Shown: positions 1 to 7,294 of the stretch, piece after piece
How positions within the stretch are numbered: position 1 is the first letter of the stretch
Layout: the number at the start of each line of letters is the position of its first letter
Origin: JBEIQE01 sp040376705
GTDB taxonomy: Bacteria > Pseudomonadota > Alphaproteobacteria > UBA2400
NCBI GenBank assembly: GCA_040376705.1
Contig: JBEIQE010000002.1
Coordinates: forward strand, 186,001 to 250,000
Length of the DNA stretch: 64,000 nt
Reading direction: 5' to 3'
The notes under the pieces: model-generated
Seen by the model: only the letters and a program-made list of their open reading frames with translations
Told to the model about the DNA's origin: nothing
The model's database searches: none
Translations under genes and position numbers: made by a program

Positions 1-87
1 CATCTTATGCGGGCGCGCCTCATCCGTTGCGTGACGCACTTACCCTACGCAACATGTTGAAAAAACACTGATACATCGAGTCGCATG

Positions 88-115
88 CTTGCTTTTAATG
101 CATATTTACTATAAT
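88..115 (+). promoter_or_regulatory. possible sigma70 promoter
   Basis: A perfect -10 box TATAAT lies at 110-115, with a weak -35 (CTTGCT, 88-93) 16 bases upstream. It would give a 5' leader of roughly 130 bases before the gene at 256. The -35 is poor, so the call rests mainly on the -10 box. Confidence 0.35.
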
Positions 116-255
116 AATACTCTCAAGCGACCCGTTAGAGGTTGCTACAGGCAGGTAGAGATTGGGACTAGTCCGGGAACCAGGATTTTAACGTCACAGG
201 CGTGTCTTGTGGCGCTGGATTTTGACAACCCGGCATCCTTTTCAGGAGGTGCGTT

Positions 256-660
256 ATGTCAGCCAGTGGCACCATTTTACTGCGTAAGATGTCGCTCCGC
301 CGGGCAATCTGGCGGGCACGGATGGCCGCTAAAGCCGTTCGCGACCAAACCTCACTCGACGGGCCCGAGCGGCACGCCACCGATCTTCTCCGTTCATCCG
401 TAAAGCAGCAGCTGCGCAGCTATCCGCTCGATGGCTTTGTCAGTGGTGTTTATGGTGTGGACGATGAGTGGCGGGCTGCTGTGCTCAAGCGTGACCCCAA
501 GGTGGTGCAGGTCGATAATGAAGACGACCTCGCGCATGCGCTCGAGGGCGATGATCCGGCCGAAGTGCTGGCCACCCGCTCAGCCCACCTTACGATAGAG
601 CGTTTGCGCCAGCTCATGCCGCAGCACATGCTGCATAAAACCGTTTTTGTTGAGAGCTGA
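256..660 (+). CDS. hypothetical protein, 134 aa
   Basis: I do not recognise this protein. The start is well supported by a full Shine-Dalgarno (AGGAGGT at 243-249) seven bases before the ATG. The N-terminal 30 residues are rich in Arg and Ala (RRAIWRARMAAKAVR), suggesting a basic amphipathic helix. The middle is acidic (DNEDDLAHALEGDDPAE, around residues 87-103). There is no signal peptide or membrane segment, so it is probably cytoplasmic. It stands alone as a single-gene unit with a strong hairpin terminator 28 bases after its stop. Confidence 0.7.
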   Translation: MSASGTILLRKMSLRRAIWRARMAAKAVRDQTSLDGPERHATDLLRSSVKQQLRSYPLDGFVSGVYGVDDEWRAAVLKRDPKVVQVDNEDDLAHALEGDDPAEVLATRSAHLTIERLRQLMPQHMLHKTVFVES

Positions 661-687
661 TACATAATCCTATACCGCATCGCACAG

Positions 688-714
688 AAGGCCGGACGTC
701 ATGTCCGGCCTTTT
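688..714 (+). terminator. rho-independent terminator
   Basis: A ten-base perfect stem (AAGGCCGGAC / GTCCGGCCTT) around a five-base loop (698-702) runs into TTTT. It closes the transcription unit of the 134-aa gene. Confidence 0.85.
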
Positions 715-845
715 GCTATTGCGGCTTTGCTCACATCTGGCAGGCCAAAGTCAAACATAATATTTGCCCCTGTTAACTGTATTTACCCACAGATTGCTGC
801 CGCTTCTTCACAAAATATTAGTCGAAGCAGCGCTAGGCTTTAAAC

Positions 846-1490
846 ATGATGAGACAAATTCATCCGCTTTATTCAAACATGAATCACATCTCTTCCGGCT
901 TGCGTCCGGATGAAGCCGCCGCCGTACTGGGCGAGCTGCAACGGCAAGCCGAGCAACGCCTGCTCGATGCCTGCCGCGAGTTTCAGGACATTGCCTTCGA
1001 GATGGAGTGGCGCGTGTCCGACTGGCAGTTGCTGATCGAGCGCCGTGATAACCTGATCGAAGAGGCCTACAAGCTGGGCGCCTTGCCGGCGCGCTTTAAT
1101 GTGGCCGCCCGCAAGCGCGAAGGTAAAGTGCCGCGCACAGCTGCCTGGCAGCGCCTGGCGCGGGTGCATCGCCGCAAGCTCGATAACATCGAGGCTATGG
1201 TCACCGAGGCTGCCGCCGCCATCATGACGCGTAATGAAGAGGGCCGCTATCTCGAGCAGGAAATTGTGCTGCTGCAGGCGCGTGTGGCCCGCATCTCGCG
1301 GGTGCTGGGCGAAGGCTCGCAACGGCACATCAGGGTTGCGCGTAATGAGGATGAAACAGCCGAAGCGCTCGCGCGCCTCGCGCTCGAACTGAGCGTCGAA
1401 CCCGATGTAGCCGATCTCGATGTTCTCATCGCTGCCTATCAGGCGTTCGAGACCAAGCGCAAGGTCGTCAAGGTCAAGCAGCGCAAGTAG
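846..1490 (+). CDS. hypothetical coiled-coil protein, 214 aa
   Basis: Not recognised. The sequence is almost entirely helix-forming, rich in Glu, Arg, Ala and Leu with heptad-like spacing, especially around residues 25-80 and 105-150, so a soluble coiled-coil protein is likely. The C-terminus is strongly basic (KRKVVKVKQRK), which could contact nucleic acid. The first ATG has only a weak Shine-Dalgarno; an in-frame ATG 11 codons later (879) is an alternative start. It converges on the minus-strand gene ending at 1500. Confidence 0.6.
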   Translation: MMRQIHPLYSNMNHISSGLRPDEAAAVLGELQRQAEQRLLDACREFQDIAFEMEWRVSDWQLLIERRDNLIEEAYKLGALPARFNVAARKREGKVPRTAAWQRLARVHRRKLDNIEAMVTEAAAAIMTRNEEGRYLEQEIVLLQARVARISRVLGEGSQRHIRVARNEDETAEALARLALELSVEPDVADLDVLIAAYQAFETKRKVVKVKQRK

Positions 1491-1499
1491 CGGCCAGTA

Positions 1500-2408
1500 T
1501 CATTTCATCAAATTCTGCCAGTTGATGCAGGTATGCTTTTGTAGTCTGTTGTAGGTGTAATCAGCATAAGCAGTCAGGCGCAGGCCGTTGCTGTGCGGCG
1601 GAAACGAATGAGGCAGACAGCTCATGTAATTATGTGGCCAGTTCTGTTCTTCACCTACACGCCAGGCCGAAATGCTGGCCACCGGCAGGCTGTAAAGCGG
1701 CACCTGCATTTGTGCCAGCTTGTTAAAGCTCGGGTATAAGGTTGAAAATTTATCATCTTTGAGGCTCATGCGCTGCTGCGCCAGTGGCAGGCTCTCAGGC
1801 GCCAGCACCAGTGTACCTGCACCGCAGAGGTTGAAGAATACCCGCACAGCATGCTGGCCAAAATCATGATGCGGCTGCAACTTGCGAGGTGAAGGCATCC
1901 AGCCTTGCGAGGCCGAAAGCGTAAAAATACTCGGCATGCCCAAAGCCTCGGCCAGCTTGAGCAGGCCATGGCCAAGGTCAGCAGCGAAATCGCCCCGATG
2001 CTCATGGGCGGGCAGTTGTTCCTTCAGAGTTTGTGCGCAGCGTTCAGCAAATTCGGTAGGCGATCTGGCCTGATCAAAAACATTCCACAGTGTCAGGTCG
2101 TACCCTTTATAAACATGCTTACCCAAACCAAGGAGTCGGGGGCATTGCTCTTTCTTATAGAAGACGCTGTCAACAGCGTTGGGTTGCAGCTGCTGCAGAT
2201 AAAGCTGTGTTGCAGGGCTTAGCTGCAGCGGTGCCGTGGCAAGGCTGACCTCGGCCTTGGCCAGCTCGCGCAGCACCAGCGCGTCCTCGAGGCTTTGCCC
2301 CAGCCTGAAGCTGGCTGGCAGTACCAGACCATCGACTCCAAGACTGGGTATGGCCAGCTTCTGCCAGTTACGCTGGTTACGTTTATCTTCAAAGTGATGC
2401 AGCATCAT
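1500..2408 (-). CDS. 2OG-Fe(II) dioxygenase-like protein, paralogue A
   Basis: This 302-aa protein is a paralogue of the gene just upstream. Both share a block GWMPxPrkLxPHHD in the middle, a later LPHxxPP block and an Arg about ten residues after that (GLRLTAYADY). The order His-x-Asp, distal His, then Arg is the iron and 2-oxoglutarate binding layout of the non-haem Fe(II) dioxygenase fold, so an oxygenase or hydroxylase is the best guess. The family assignment is inferred from motif order only. It is translated with its neighbour: its ATG overlaps the upstream stop (ATGA at 2405-2408). Confidence 0.6.
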   Translation of the reverse strand: MMLHHFEDKRNQRNWQKLAIPSLGVDGLVLPASFRLGQSLEDALVLRELAKAEVSLATAPLQLSPATQLYLQQLQPNAVDSVFYKKEQCPRLLGLGKHVYKGYDLTLWNVFDQARSPTEFAERCAQTLKEQLPAHEHRGDFAADLGHGLLKLAEALGMPSIFTLSASQGWMPSPRKLQPHHDFGQHAVRVFFNLCGAGTLVLAPESLPLAQQRMSLKDDKFSTLYPSFNKLAQMQVPLYSLPVASISAWRVGEEQNWPHNYMSCLPHSFPPHSNGLRLTAYADYTYNRLQKHTCINWQNLMK

Positions 2409-3277
2409 GTAGCCTTATAGTCGGCCACAAGAATGGCGCGCATGCCGCCATCGCGCGACCTGAACGGCGGCACCGCATGCGGCAGCGGGCGGTTGGTAGC
2501 TACAGGTTCAAACGCGCCGGTGCGCCAGATACCCGTATAGCCGTAATCGAGCTGATAGATATGGCGCGGGTCGATATGCACAAACTCAGGATAGCCCGAG
2601 TTGCCATTTGAATCCTGCGGCGCATATTCGTTCATACCGGGTCTATACATGCGGCGTTGCGTATCGGTAAACGCTGTGGTCGGCACCACCAGCGGGCCTT
2701 TACCCAGCAGGACCGAGAAGGCACGGTTACGCTGGCCTACCAGATTGATATCGTGATGCGGCTTCAGGTGCTTGGGGTGCGGCATCCACCCGAGCGAGAA
2801 CGAAAGCCTGATGGCGCGCGTCTCGCCCAGCAGCGCCTGCGCTTCAAACAAATGCGCAACCATGCCGTCAATCAGCTCGGCCTTGCCCGCGCGCTCTGGC
2901 AGTTTGTCAGCCAGCGCCTGCTGCAGCTTGGTAATGAGCGGGCTGCCTGAGATCTTGTCGTTGGCGCGCTGGTTAAACTCGCGCTCGTCGTAATAATGGC
3001 GGCCGGGCAGGGCGGTGCGTGGCACCACTTCGTTGTTGCCGGAACTGGGGAAGTTGTCAGTCTCGGCCACGCTAATGCTCGCGACATAGCTTTGCATGGC
3101 GGACGTGAGCACAAACGGCGCGATGGAAAAGCTCAGGCTGGCATCATGCGCAAAGCGCGCAGCATCCTGCATATCGCGCGCAAGGTAAAACTCCTGCGGC
3201 AGTGGCAGCTGCGGACCAATCAGCTGCGGGCTGATCTTGCGCCACGCGCGTTCGTTAAAAGCAGTTTCAATCGACAT
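2405..3277 (-). CDS. 2OG-Fe(II) dioxygenase-like protein, paralogue B
   Basis: This is the first gene of a tandem duplicate pair (290 aa). It shows GWMPHPKHLKPHHD near residues 160-175, where HHD would supply the His-x-Asp iron ligands. It then shows RPLPHAVPPF with the distal His, and MRAILVADY with the candidate 2-oxoglutarate-binding Arg near the C-terminus. No signal peptide is visible, so it is probably cytoplasmic. The substrate is unknown. The two copies differ over most of their length, so the duplication is not recent. Confidence 0.6.
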   Translation of the reverse strand: MSIETAFNERAWRKISPQLIGPQLPLPQEFYLARDMQDAARFAHDASLSFSIAPFVLTSAMQSYVASISVAETDNFPSSGNNEVVPRTALPGRHYYDEREFNQRANDKISGSPLITKLQQALADKLPERAGKAELIDGMVAHLFEAQALLGETRAIRLSFSLGWMPHPKHLKPHHDINLVGQRNRAFSVLLGKGPLVVPTTAFTDTQRRMYRPGMNEYAPQDSNGNSGYPEFVHIDPRHIYQLDYGYTGIWRTGAFEPVATNRPLPHAVPPFRSRDGGMRAILVADYKAT

Positions 3278-3347
3278 GCCCGTAATCTAGAAAAACCAGA
3301 GCGGGGAGTGCCAGAAAAATCAGCGAATCTGAGATTTTTTTTCAATT

Positions 3348-3842
3348 CTATTTGTTAAATAATTCGCCGCAGCTGGTCAGGTAGGCGGTGTCATCTCTCA
3401 AGTCAGTTTTTACCTGTCCGTTGGCATCGAGATATTTTGCCGTAAACCGATAGGTTATAAAATAGCTGGCCCTGCCAGAAATGCGATCCTCAAAATTATA
3501 GGCGCCGTGTGCAAAAATTGATGGAAAGGTCGTCCGTCTCACTGAGCAGCAATTTGGGTTTTCATCTATCATCGACTGAACAGAGGCATACTTAACGTAT
3601 GGCGCATACATATAATCCTTACTTATAACTTGAATGCGTGTGCGTTCGTTATACTGACTCAGAAAAGAGCGTATAAGGTCAGCATCGCTAATAAAGCCAG
3701 CTGGCAGGCTGGCTCTCTCTTTCTCCGGTATACCTTTATCCAGCAGGAATGGATAAGGCGAATAGCAAAACCCTGCGCTATTCAGAACTGGCAAAGCTAA
3801 GATCGTGATGATGACTGCAAGACTGCATATCGTTCTCTTCAA
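3348..3842 (-). CDS. secreted hypothetical protein, 164 aa
   Basis: The N-terminus is a classical Sec signal: Lys-Arg followed by a hydrophobic run (LAVIITILALPVLNSAG) and a likely cleavage site near residues 24-28. The mature part has no recognisable domain. It contains a Cys pair (NCCSVRR) and an aromatic segment ending in SYFITYRFTAKYLD, suggesting a small beta-rich periplasmic or exported protein. Base composition is more AT-rich than the neighbouring genes, which may mean recent acquisition. Confidence 0.6.
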   Translation of the reverse strand: MKRTICSLAVIITILALPVLNSAGFCYSPYPFLLDKGIPEKERASLPAGFISDADLIRSFLSQYNERTRIQVISKDYMYAPYVKYASVQSMIDENPNCCSVRRTTFPSIFAHGAYNFEDRISGRASYFITYRFTAKYLDANGQVKTDLRDDTAYLTSCGELFNK

Positions 3843-3922
3843 GTCATAACCTCATCAGCGCAAGACCAGCTTGTATGGCAATAGCCTACAAAATGTTACA
3901 CAGGAGTGCAAAATAAAGCGCT

Positions 3923-4534
3923 TTAATTCCCCGGCTCTTCGGCGCCCACCACAGCATGGGCATCAGCAATCTCGCTTTGGGCGATTGTGAACTCGCGTGT
4001 TTTGGGTTGGTACTCGCGCACTACAAGGCCGTAGCTGCTGGTGCGTACCAGCTCTTTAATCAGCACCGCGCGGTTGGTTTTGGTAATCACAATCCCGCGG
4101 CCGGCTGTGGGCGGCTTATGCGGGTTAATGTAAAGCAGCTGCCCGGGCCGGTACATCGGCACCATGGAATCGCCCACCACATATATCGCATAGGCATCGC
4201 GCACATGCGCCACAAAGCCGGGGCAGGGGCGGTGGTCTATCGGGCCATCCTGTAAAAACATTTCCTGCTCATTGCCGCCGCGCGCGGCGCTGCGCACGGG
4301 GATCAGCCGTTCACGGTCGGGCGGCGCAGGGGCAGTGGTGCCCACCGAAGGCAGCAGGTCAGCGGGTACACAAGCCAGCGGTGCAGCGAGGCGTACCATC
4401 CAGTCTACCGTCAGGCGGCGCTCGCCGCGTTCGAGCTTGTCTACTTGCGCGCGCGTGGTGCCAATCGCCTCAGCCAGCTGCTGCAGCGATAGACCGCGTT
4501 TTTGTCGCCACTCTCGTATCCGGTTCATCTGCAT
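3923..4534 (-). CDS. CI/LexA-type phage repressor (HTH XRE + S24)
   Basis: A 203-aa repressor. Residues 4-60 form an XRE-type helix-turn-helix (LSLQQLAEAIGTTRAQVDKLERGER). Residues about 100-195 are an S24 peptidase-like domain with the catalytic dyad visible: Ser123 in VVGDSMVPMYRPG and Lys160 in RAVLIKEL. Such proteins dimerise, bind operators and hold prophages silent, often with RecA-stimulated self-cleavage. No obvious Ala-Gly cleavage site is seen in the linker, so self-cleavage is uncertain. It is transcribed away from the phage genes, with operators and divergent promoters at 4553-4627. Confidence 0.85.
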   Translation of the reverse strand: MQMNRIREWRQKRGLSLQQLAEAIGTTRAQVDKLERGERRLTVDWMVRLAAPLACVPADLLPSVGTTAPAPPDRERLIPVRSAARGGNEQEMFLQDGPIDHRPCPGFVAHVRDAYAIYVVGDSMVPMYRPGQLLYINPHKPPTAGRGIVITKTNRAVLIKELVRTSSYGLVVREYQPKTREFTIAQSEIADAHAVVGAEEPGN

Positions 4535-4552
4535 GCTGTCCTACAATGGTAT

Positions 4553-4569
4553 GTAACCATATTGTATAC
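4553..4569. promoter_or_regulatory. repressor operator O1
   Basis: The 17-base site GTAACCATATTGTATAC has half-sites GTAA and ATAC around nine bases. It matches the site at 4608-4624 at 16 of 17 positions and overlaps the -10 of the leftward (repressor) promoter, consistent with autoregulation. Confidence 0.65.
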
Positions 4570-4591
4570 CAATAATTTGCTTGTAATACAA
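4563..4591 (-). promoter_or_regulatory. leftward (repressor maintenance) promoter
   Basis: Read on the minus strand, TTGTAT (4591-4586) and TATACA (4568-4563) are separated by exactly 17 bases. The promoter would drive the repressor ending at 3923. O1 covers its -10. Confidence 0.5.
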
Positions 4592-4598
4592 ATTATAA

Positions 4599-4627
4599 TT
4601 GACATATGTATCCATATTGTATACATA
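4599..4627 (+). promoter_or_regulatory. rightward early phage promoter
   Basis: A perfect -35 TTGACA (4599-4604) is followed, 17 bases on, by TACATA (4622-4627). The alternative TATACA at 4620-4625 has a 15-base spacer. The spacer is filled by operator O2, so repressor binding would block it. It would drive the small phage genes from 4705 on. Confidence 0.6.
4608..4624. promoter_or_regulatory. repressor operator O2
   Basis: The 17-base palindrome-like site GTATCCATATTGTATAC sits between the -35 and -10 of the rightward promoter and is nearly identical to O1. Two copies of the same site, one per divergent promoter, are the usual layout of a lysogeny switch. Confidence 0.65.
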
Positions 4628-4704
4628 TGGCGCACCCCAGAGCAAGACCAATGTACTGGGCCTCCCCGGCCAATCCATCCACACACAGCGAAAAGGAACA
4701 AGTC

Positions 4705-5043
4705 ATGAACAATGACAGCATAATCAGGGAATGCGCGCAAGTTGTTGGTGAAACCTCCAATGTTTTCAAGGGGCAGGGCAGCATGGCGCCGGTTACAAAT
4801 GTATTCAAAAATGATCTGAGTGCCACCGGGCCCCGTCCGCCGCGCTCGTCGCTGGCGGGTGTACAGCTGGCCAAGGCCCGCACGCGCGAAGAAATGCAGC
4901 GTCTGGCCGAAGAGGCCTGGCGCCAGCGCGGCCTCGCCTTGATCGACCCCCTTCTGATCAACGATGACTTCGCCCGTCAGGCTCTCATCAACGAAGCCAA
5001 CCGCCTGTATGGCCGCACCAATGCAGCGCAGGTGCAGCCATGA
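4705..5043 (+). CDS. early phage hypothetical protein, 112 aa
   Basis: This is the first gene of the rightward early operon. I place the start at the ATG at 4705 because AAAGGA lies nine bases upstream. An in-frame ATG at 4606 falls inside the promoter and would be untranslated. The C-terminal half (residues 45-105) is charged and helical, with TREEMQRLAEEAWRQRG and a conserved-looking LLINDDFARQALINEANRLYG. It has no recognised domain and no membrane segment. Its stop overlaps the next start (ATGA), so the two are translationally coupled. Confidence 0.65.
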   Translation: MNNDSIIRECAQVVGETSNVFKGQGSMAPVTNVFKNDLSATGPRPPRSSLAGVQLAKARTREEMQRLAEEAWRQRGLALIDPLLINDDFARQALINEANRLYGRTNAAQVQP

Positions 5044-5537
5044 GCCGTCGCTATGTCATGGGCAAGCGCCTGAAGGTGGACGAATGTTTTGCCGACCATG
5101 GCACCGCCGAGCGCTGGCAGCACAGCCGCCGCGAGCTGGTGCTCACCGAGCAGGCAGGTATACAGGCCGCACGGGTGCAGGATGAATGCGCGCTCGACCG
5201 CTGGCTCGGCGTGGGCGCAATTAGCGCGCAGGAGCACGCTGCTGGCATGAAGCTGCGCAGCGATTACCACCATGGCCGCGTGCCACTGGCCGCGCAGCGG
5301 GTCTATGACGGTGTGCGTGCCCCTTCGCCGGGGGCTAGCTGGCAAAGCCCGGCCGAGCGCCGGGGGGATGCTGCCGAGATGGCCTATAAGCGCTGGCGTC
5401 ATGCCATTCGTGCTGTCGGCCTGCGCCTTTCCCCGCTGCTGATTGCTGTATGTTGTGAGGATGGCGCCTTGGCATGGCCCCGCCGCGGTGAGCTGCGCCA
5501 TGCCCTGCAGCAGCTTGAACTACATTATAACCGCTAA
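5040..5537 (+). CDS. DUF6456-like phage protein, 165 aa
   Basis: A 165-aa protein coupled to the preceding gene by ATGA. The layout resembles the alphaproteobacterial DUF6456 family. There is a segment of the type W-x-x-x-G-x-I-S-x-x-x-x-x-A-G (residues 54-70), followed by LRSDYHHGR. A C-terminal helix (LSPLLIAVCCEDGALAWPRR) ends in a leucine-rich stretch and HY. DUF6456 is found in phage and chromosomal regulators of unknown mechanism. It could be an early regulator or a terminase-associated protein. The similarity is from memory of the family pattern, not a search. Confidence 0.55.
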   Translation: MSRRYVMGKRLKVDECFADHGTAERWQHSRRELVLTEQAGIQAARVQDECALDRWLGVGAISAQEHAAGMKLRSDYHHGRVPLAAQRVYDGVRAPSPGASWQSPAERRGDAAEMAYKRWRHAIRAVGLRLSPLLIAVCCEDGALAWPRRGELRHALQQLELHYNR

Positions 5538-5560
5538 CTAAGCTGTTGATTATCTTCAAG

Positions 5561-5586
5561 CCCTCCCTGCCCACCAGCGGGGAGGG
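5561..5586 (+). terminator. GC-rich hairpin, probable terminator
   Basis: The arms CCCTCCC (5561-5567) and GGGAGGG (5580-5586) flank a 12-base loop 23 bases after the stop of the 165-aa gene, followed by ATTTGTTATT. It has the same arm type as the dispersed GC palindromes elsewhere in the window, so it may be a repeat copy acting as terminator. Confidence 0.55.
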
Positions 5587-5658
5587 ATTTGTTATTGATA
5601 TGGCGCGGCTCTGCTCCTAGCATCACAGAAAAATAAGGGCAAACAGGGGCAAAACATA

Positions 5659-6276
5659 ATGCAGGGCAAACATAAAATCGCAGCCGCGCTGGTGGCCATA
5701 CCATTTGTGTATGGGGCAGCCGTCTTCACTTCAACCGCCATTGTGCATGGCTATGCTGCCAAAGCCGTAGACCCGATCGCTGCCCGCAATGTGCGTGTGT
5801 TCGCTACCGCGCCGGTGCTCATGGGCTATCATAACACCCCGCTGCTGGCCGACTGGGGCGCGCAGCAGCGCCGCATCAGCTTTAACCTGCTGGCCGATAA
5901 CCGCATGGTTGACTGGAGCGCGACTGCCGCCTTCAACAACAAGGGCAGGCAATATGCCAGTCTCATCGCCAGCTATAATATTTCGCTCATGCCCGAGCTT
6001 GAGCTGGGCGCACGGCCGGCTCTGGTCGTGGATGAGGCCAGCGGTTGCCTCAAGCTCTTCCCCATGGCCAGTGTCAGCCAGAGCGCCAGCCATGCCGCCA
6101 AACTGCTGCACGCATTCGCCACCGCCAACCGCGCGCCCGGTACTTATGCCTATATTGGCGAGGATGCTGACCTTACCATCATGCACTTTGCCTTACCGCC
6201 CGGCAAAACCGCTGCCGATGTGTGCAGTTTCACGCAGCCACCCCGCCGCCCCATCAGTATGAAAAACATGTCATAA
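5659..6276 (+). CDS. exported or membrane-anchored hypothetical, 205 aa
   Basis: The N-terminus (KHKIAAALVAIPFVYGAAVF) is a single hydrophobic segment after a basic start, either a signal peptide or a membrane anchor, so the body is probably periplasmic. No family is recognised. It lies between the early phage genes and the packaging genes, with its partner at 6286 only nine bases downstream. An accessory (moron) role or a lysogeny-expressed envelope protein is possible. Confidence 0.55.
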   Translation: MQGKHKIAAALVAIPFVYGAAVFTSTAIVHGYAAKAVDPIAARNVRVFATAPVLMGYHNTPLLADWGAQQRRISFNLLADNRMVDWSATAAFNNKGRQYASLIASYNISLMPELELGARPALVVDEASGCLKLFPMASVSQSASHAAKLLHAFATANRAPGTYAYIGEDADLTIMHFALPPGKTAADVCSFTQPPRRPISMKNMS

Positions 6277-6285
6277 GGAAGTATC

Positions 6286-6750
6286 ATGACCATCAGCGCA
6301 ACCGATGCCCTCACCAAGCTGCTTAGCCAGCACCGCAGCAAGCAAAAGCTCAACCCGCTGCGCCCGCGCATGCCCGGTATATATAATGAAGCAGACTATA
6401 CGCCGCTTACCCAGCCCGGCGCGGTGATTGCGTTTCAGGCTTTGGCCCCCACGCTCGAGCCTGCCGAGCGTGCGCAGTTTGCCTTGTCACTCTCCAAGAA
6501 ATTACCGAAAGATGCCGCGCTGCAGCTCACCCTCGGGCTTACGTTTGCCGATGTAGCCGAGCGCCAGCCGTGGATGGGCGCTTACATGCTGCTCAATTCT
6601 GTTCACTTGCATGTTCACCCTGAACAGCCCATGCATGCCGTAGTGGTCGATCAGCTCAAAAAGCTCGAAGCCCGCAGCGATGAGCAAAGCAAGCCTGCCG
6701 TTACGCATATGCTCAAGACCATGCCGGGCGCCCCTTACCCGGATGTCTGA
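6286..6750 (+). CDS. hypothetical protein, 154 aa
   Basis: Preceded by AAGGAAG seven bases before the ATG and nine bases after the upstream gene, so both are probably one operon. The protein is soluble. Its central part (residues 55-110) is helical with Leu and Ala repeats (EPAERAQFALSLSKKLPKD, LQLTLGLTFADVAERQPW), reminiscent of TPR-like helical hairpins, but no repeat is clear enough to name. Function unknown. Confidence 0.6.
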   Translation: MTISATDALTKLLSQHRSKQKLNPLRPRMPGIYNEADYTPLTQPGAVIAFQALAPTLEPAERAQFALSLSKKLPKDAALQLTLGLTFADVAERQPWMGAYMLLNSVHLHVHPEQPMHAVVVDQLKKLEARSDEQSKPAVTHMLKTMPGAPYPDV

Positions 6751-6761
6751 GCAGATTTAGC

Positions 6762-6790
6762 TTGACTTAAACTACAACCTGTAGTATTGA
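6762..6790 (+). promoter_or_regulatory. probable late promoter with operator
   Basis: TTGACT (6762-6767) and TATTGA (6785-6790) are 17 bases apart, just upstream of the packaging genes. Inside the spacer and touching the -10 lies a perfect inverted repeat, ACTACA-ACC-TGTAGT (6771-6785). It differs from the CI operators, so a second regulator is implied. Confidence 0.5.
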
Positions 6791-6859
6791 CATTCTTACG
6801 GCGCAGTGTGTTCATTTCACACCGCGCCGTTTTCATTCACACATAGCTTCAGGTTCCAC

Positions 6860-7294
6860 ATGACCGACGTTGATGACTGCATCACGGCGCCGCAGCGCTT
6901 GCGCGTGCGCCAGATGGCGGCCTCTGGCACCCCGCCCGAGGCCATCCGGCTGCTCGCCATGCCGCAAATCGAGAGCGACGAGTTTACCCGCCTGTTTGCG
7001 GCTGAACTGGCCATCGGCGCAGCCGAGGCTGACAAAGCGGTAGCCGAAGCACTGCTCGAACTGGCCAGGAGCGGCAAGAGCATACAGGCCACCTTGGCCT
7101 GGGCGCGGCAGAGACTGGGTTGGAGCGGCGAGAGCGAGGCAATACTACATGACAATACCGCAGATGCCGCCGCCAGCTGGGCTCAGCTGCAAACGCTTAT
7201 GGACGAGTTTGCCGCGCACAAGGCAGCTGGCGCTGAGTCAGCGCGCGAAGTGGATCAGGACCGCCCGCCCCAATCAGTTGCCGCCACAGCATAA
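6860..7294 (+). CDS. terminase small subunit-like protein
   Basis: A 144-aa protein directly upstream of the large terminase, the usual place for the DNA-recognition subunit. I chose the ATG at 6860 (MTDVDDCI); an upstream in-frame start at 6806 lies closer to the promoter and lacks a ribosome site. Residues 15-75 are helical (RLRVRQMAASGTPPEAIRLL), compatible with a small helix-turn-helix. The C-terminal tail is acidic and overlaps the next gene out of frame. Identification is mainly by position. Confidence 0.6.
   Translation: MTDVDDCITAPQRLRVRQMAASGTPPEAIRLLAMPQIESDEFTRLFAAELAIGAAEADKAVAEALLELARSGKSIQATLAWARQRLGWSGESEAILHDNTADAAASWAQLQTLMDEFAAHKAAGAESAREVDQDRPPQSVAATA

Noticed and set aside
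89..403. Forward reading frame of 104 codons at the window start
   Set aside because: It overlaps the 256-660 gene in another frame, lacks a ribosome site and has no protein-like pattern; the 256 start has a strong Shine-Dalgarno.
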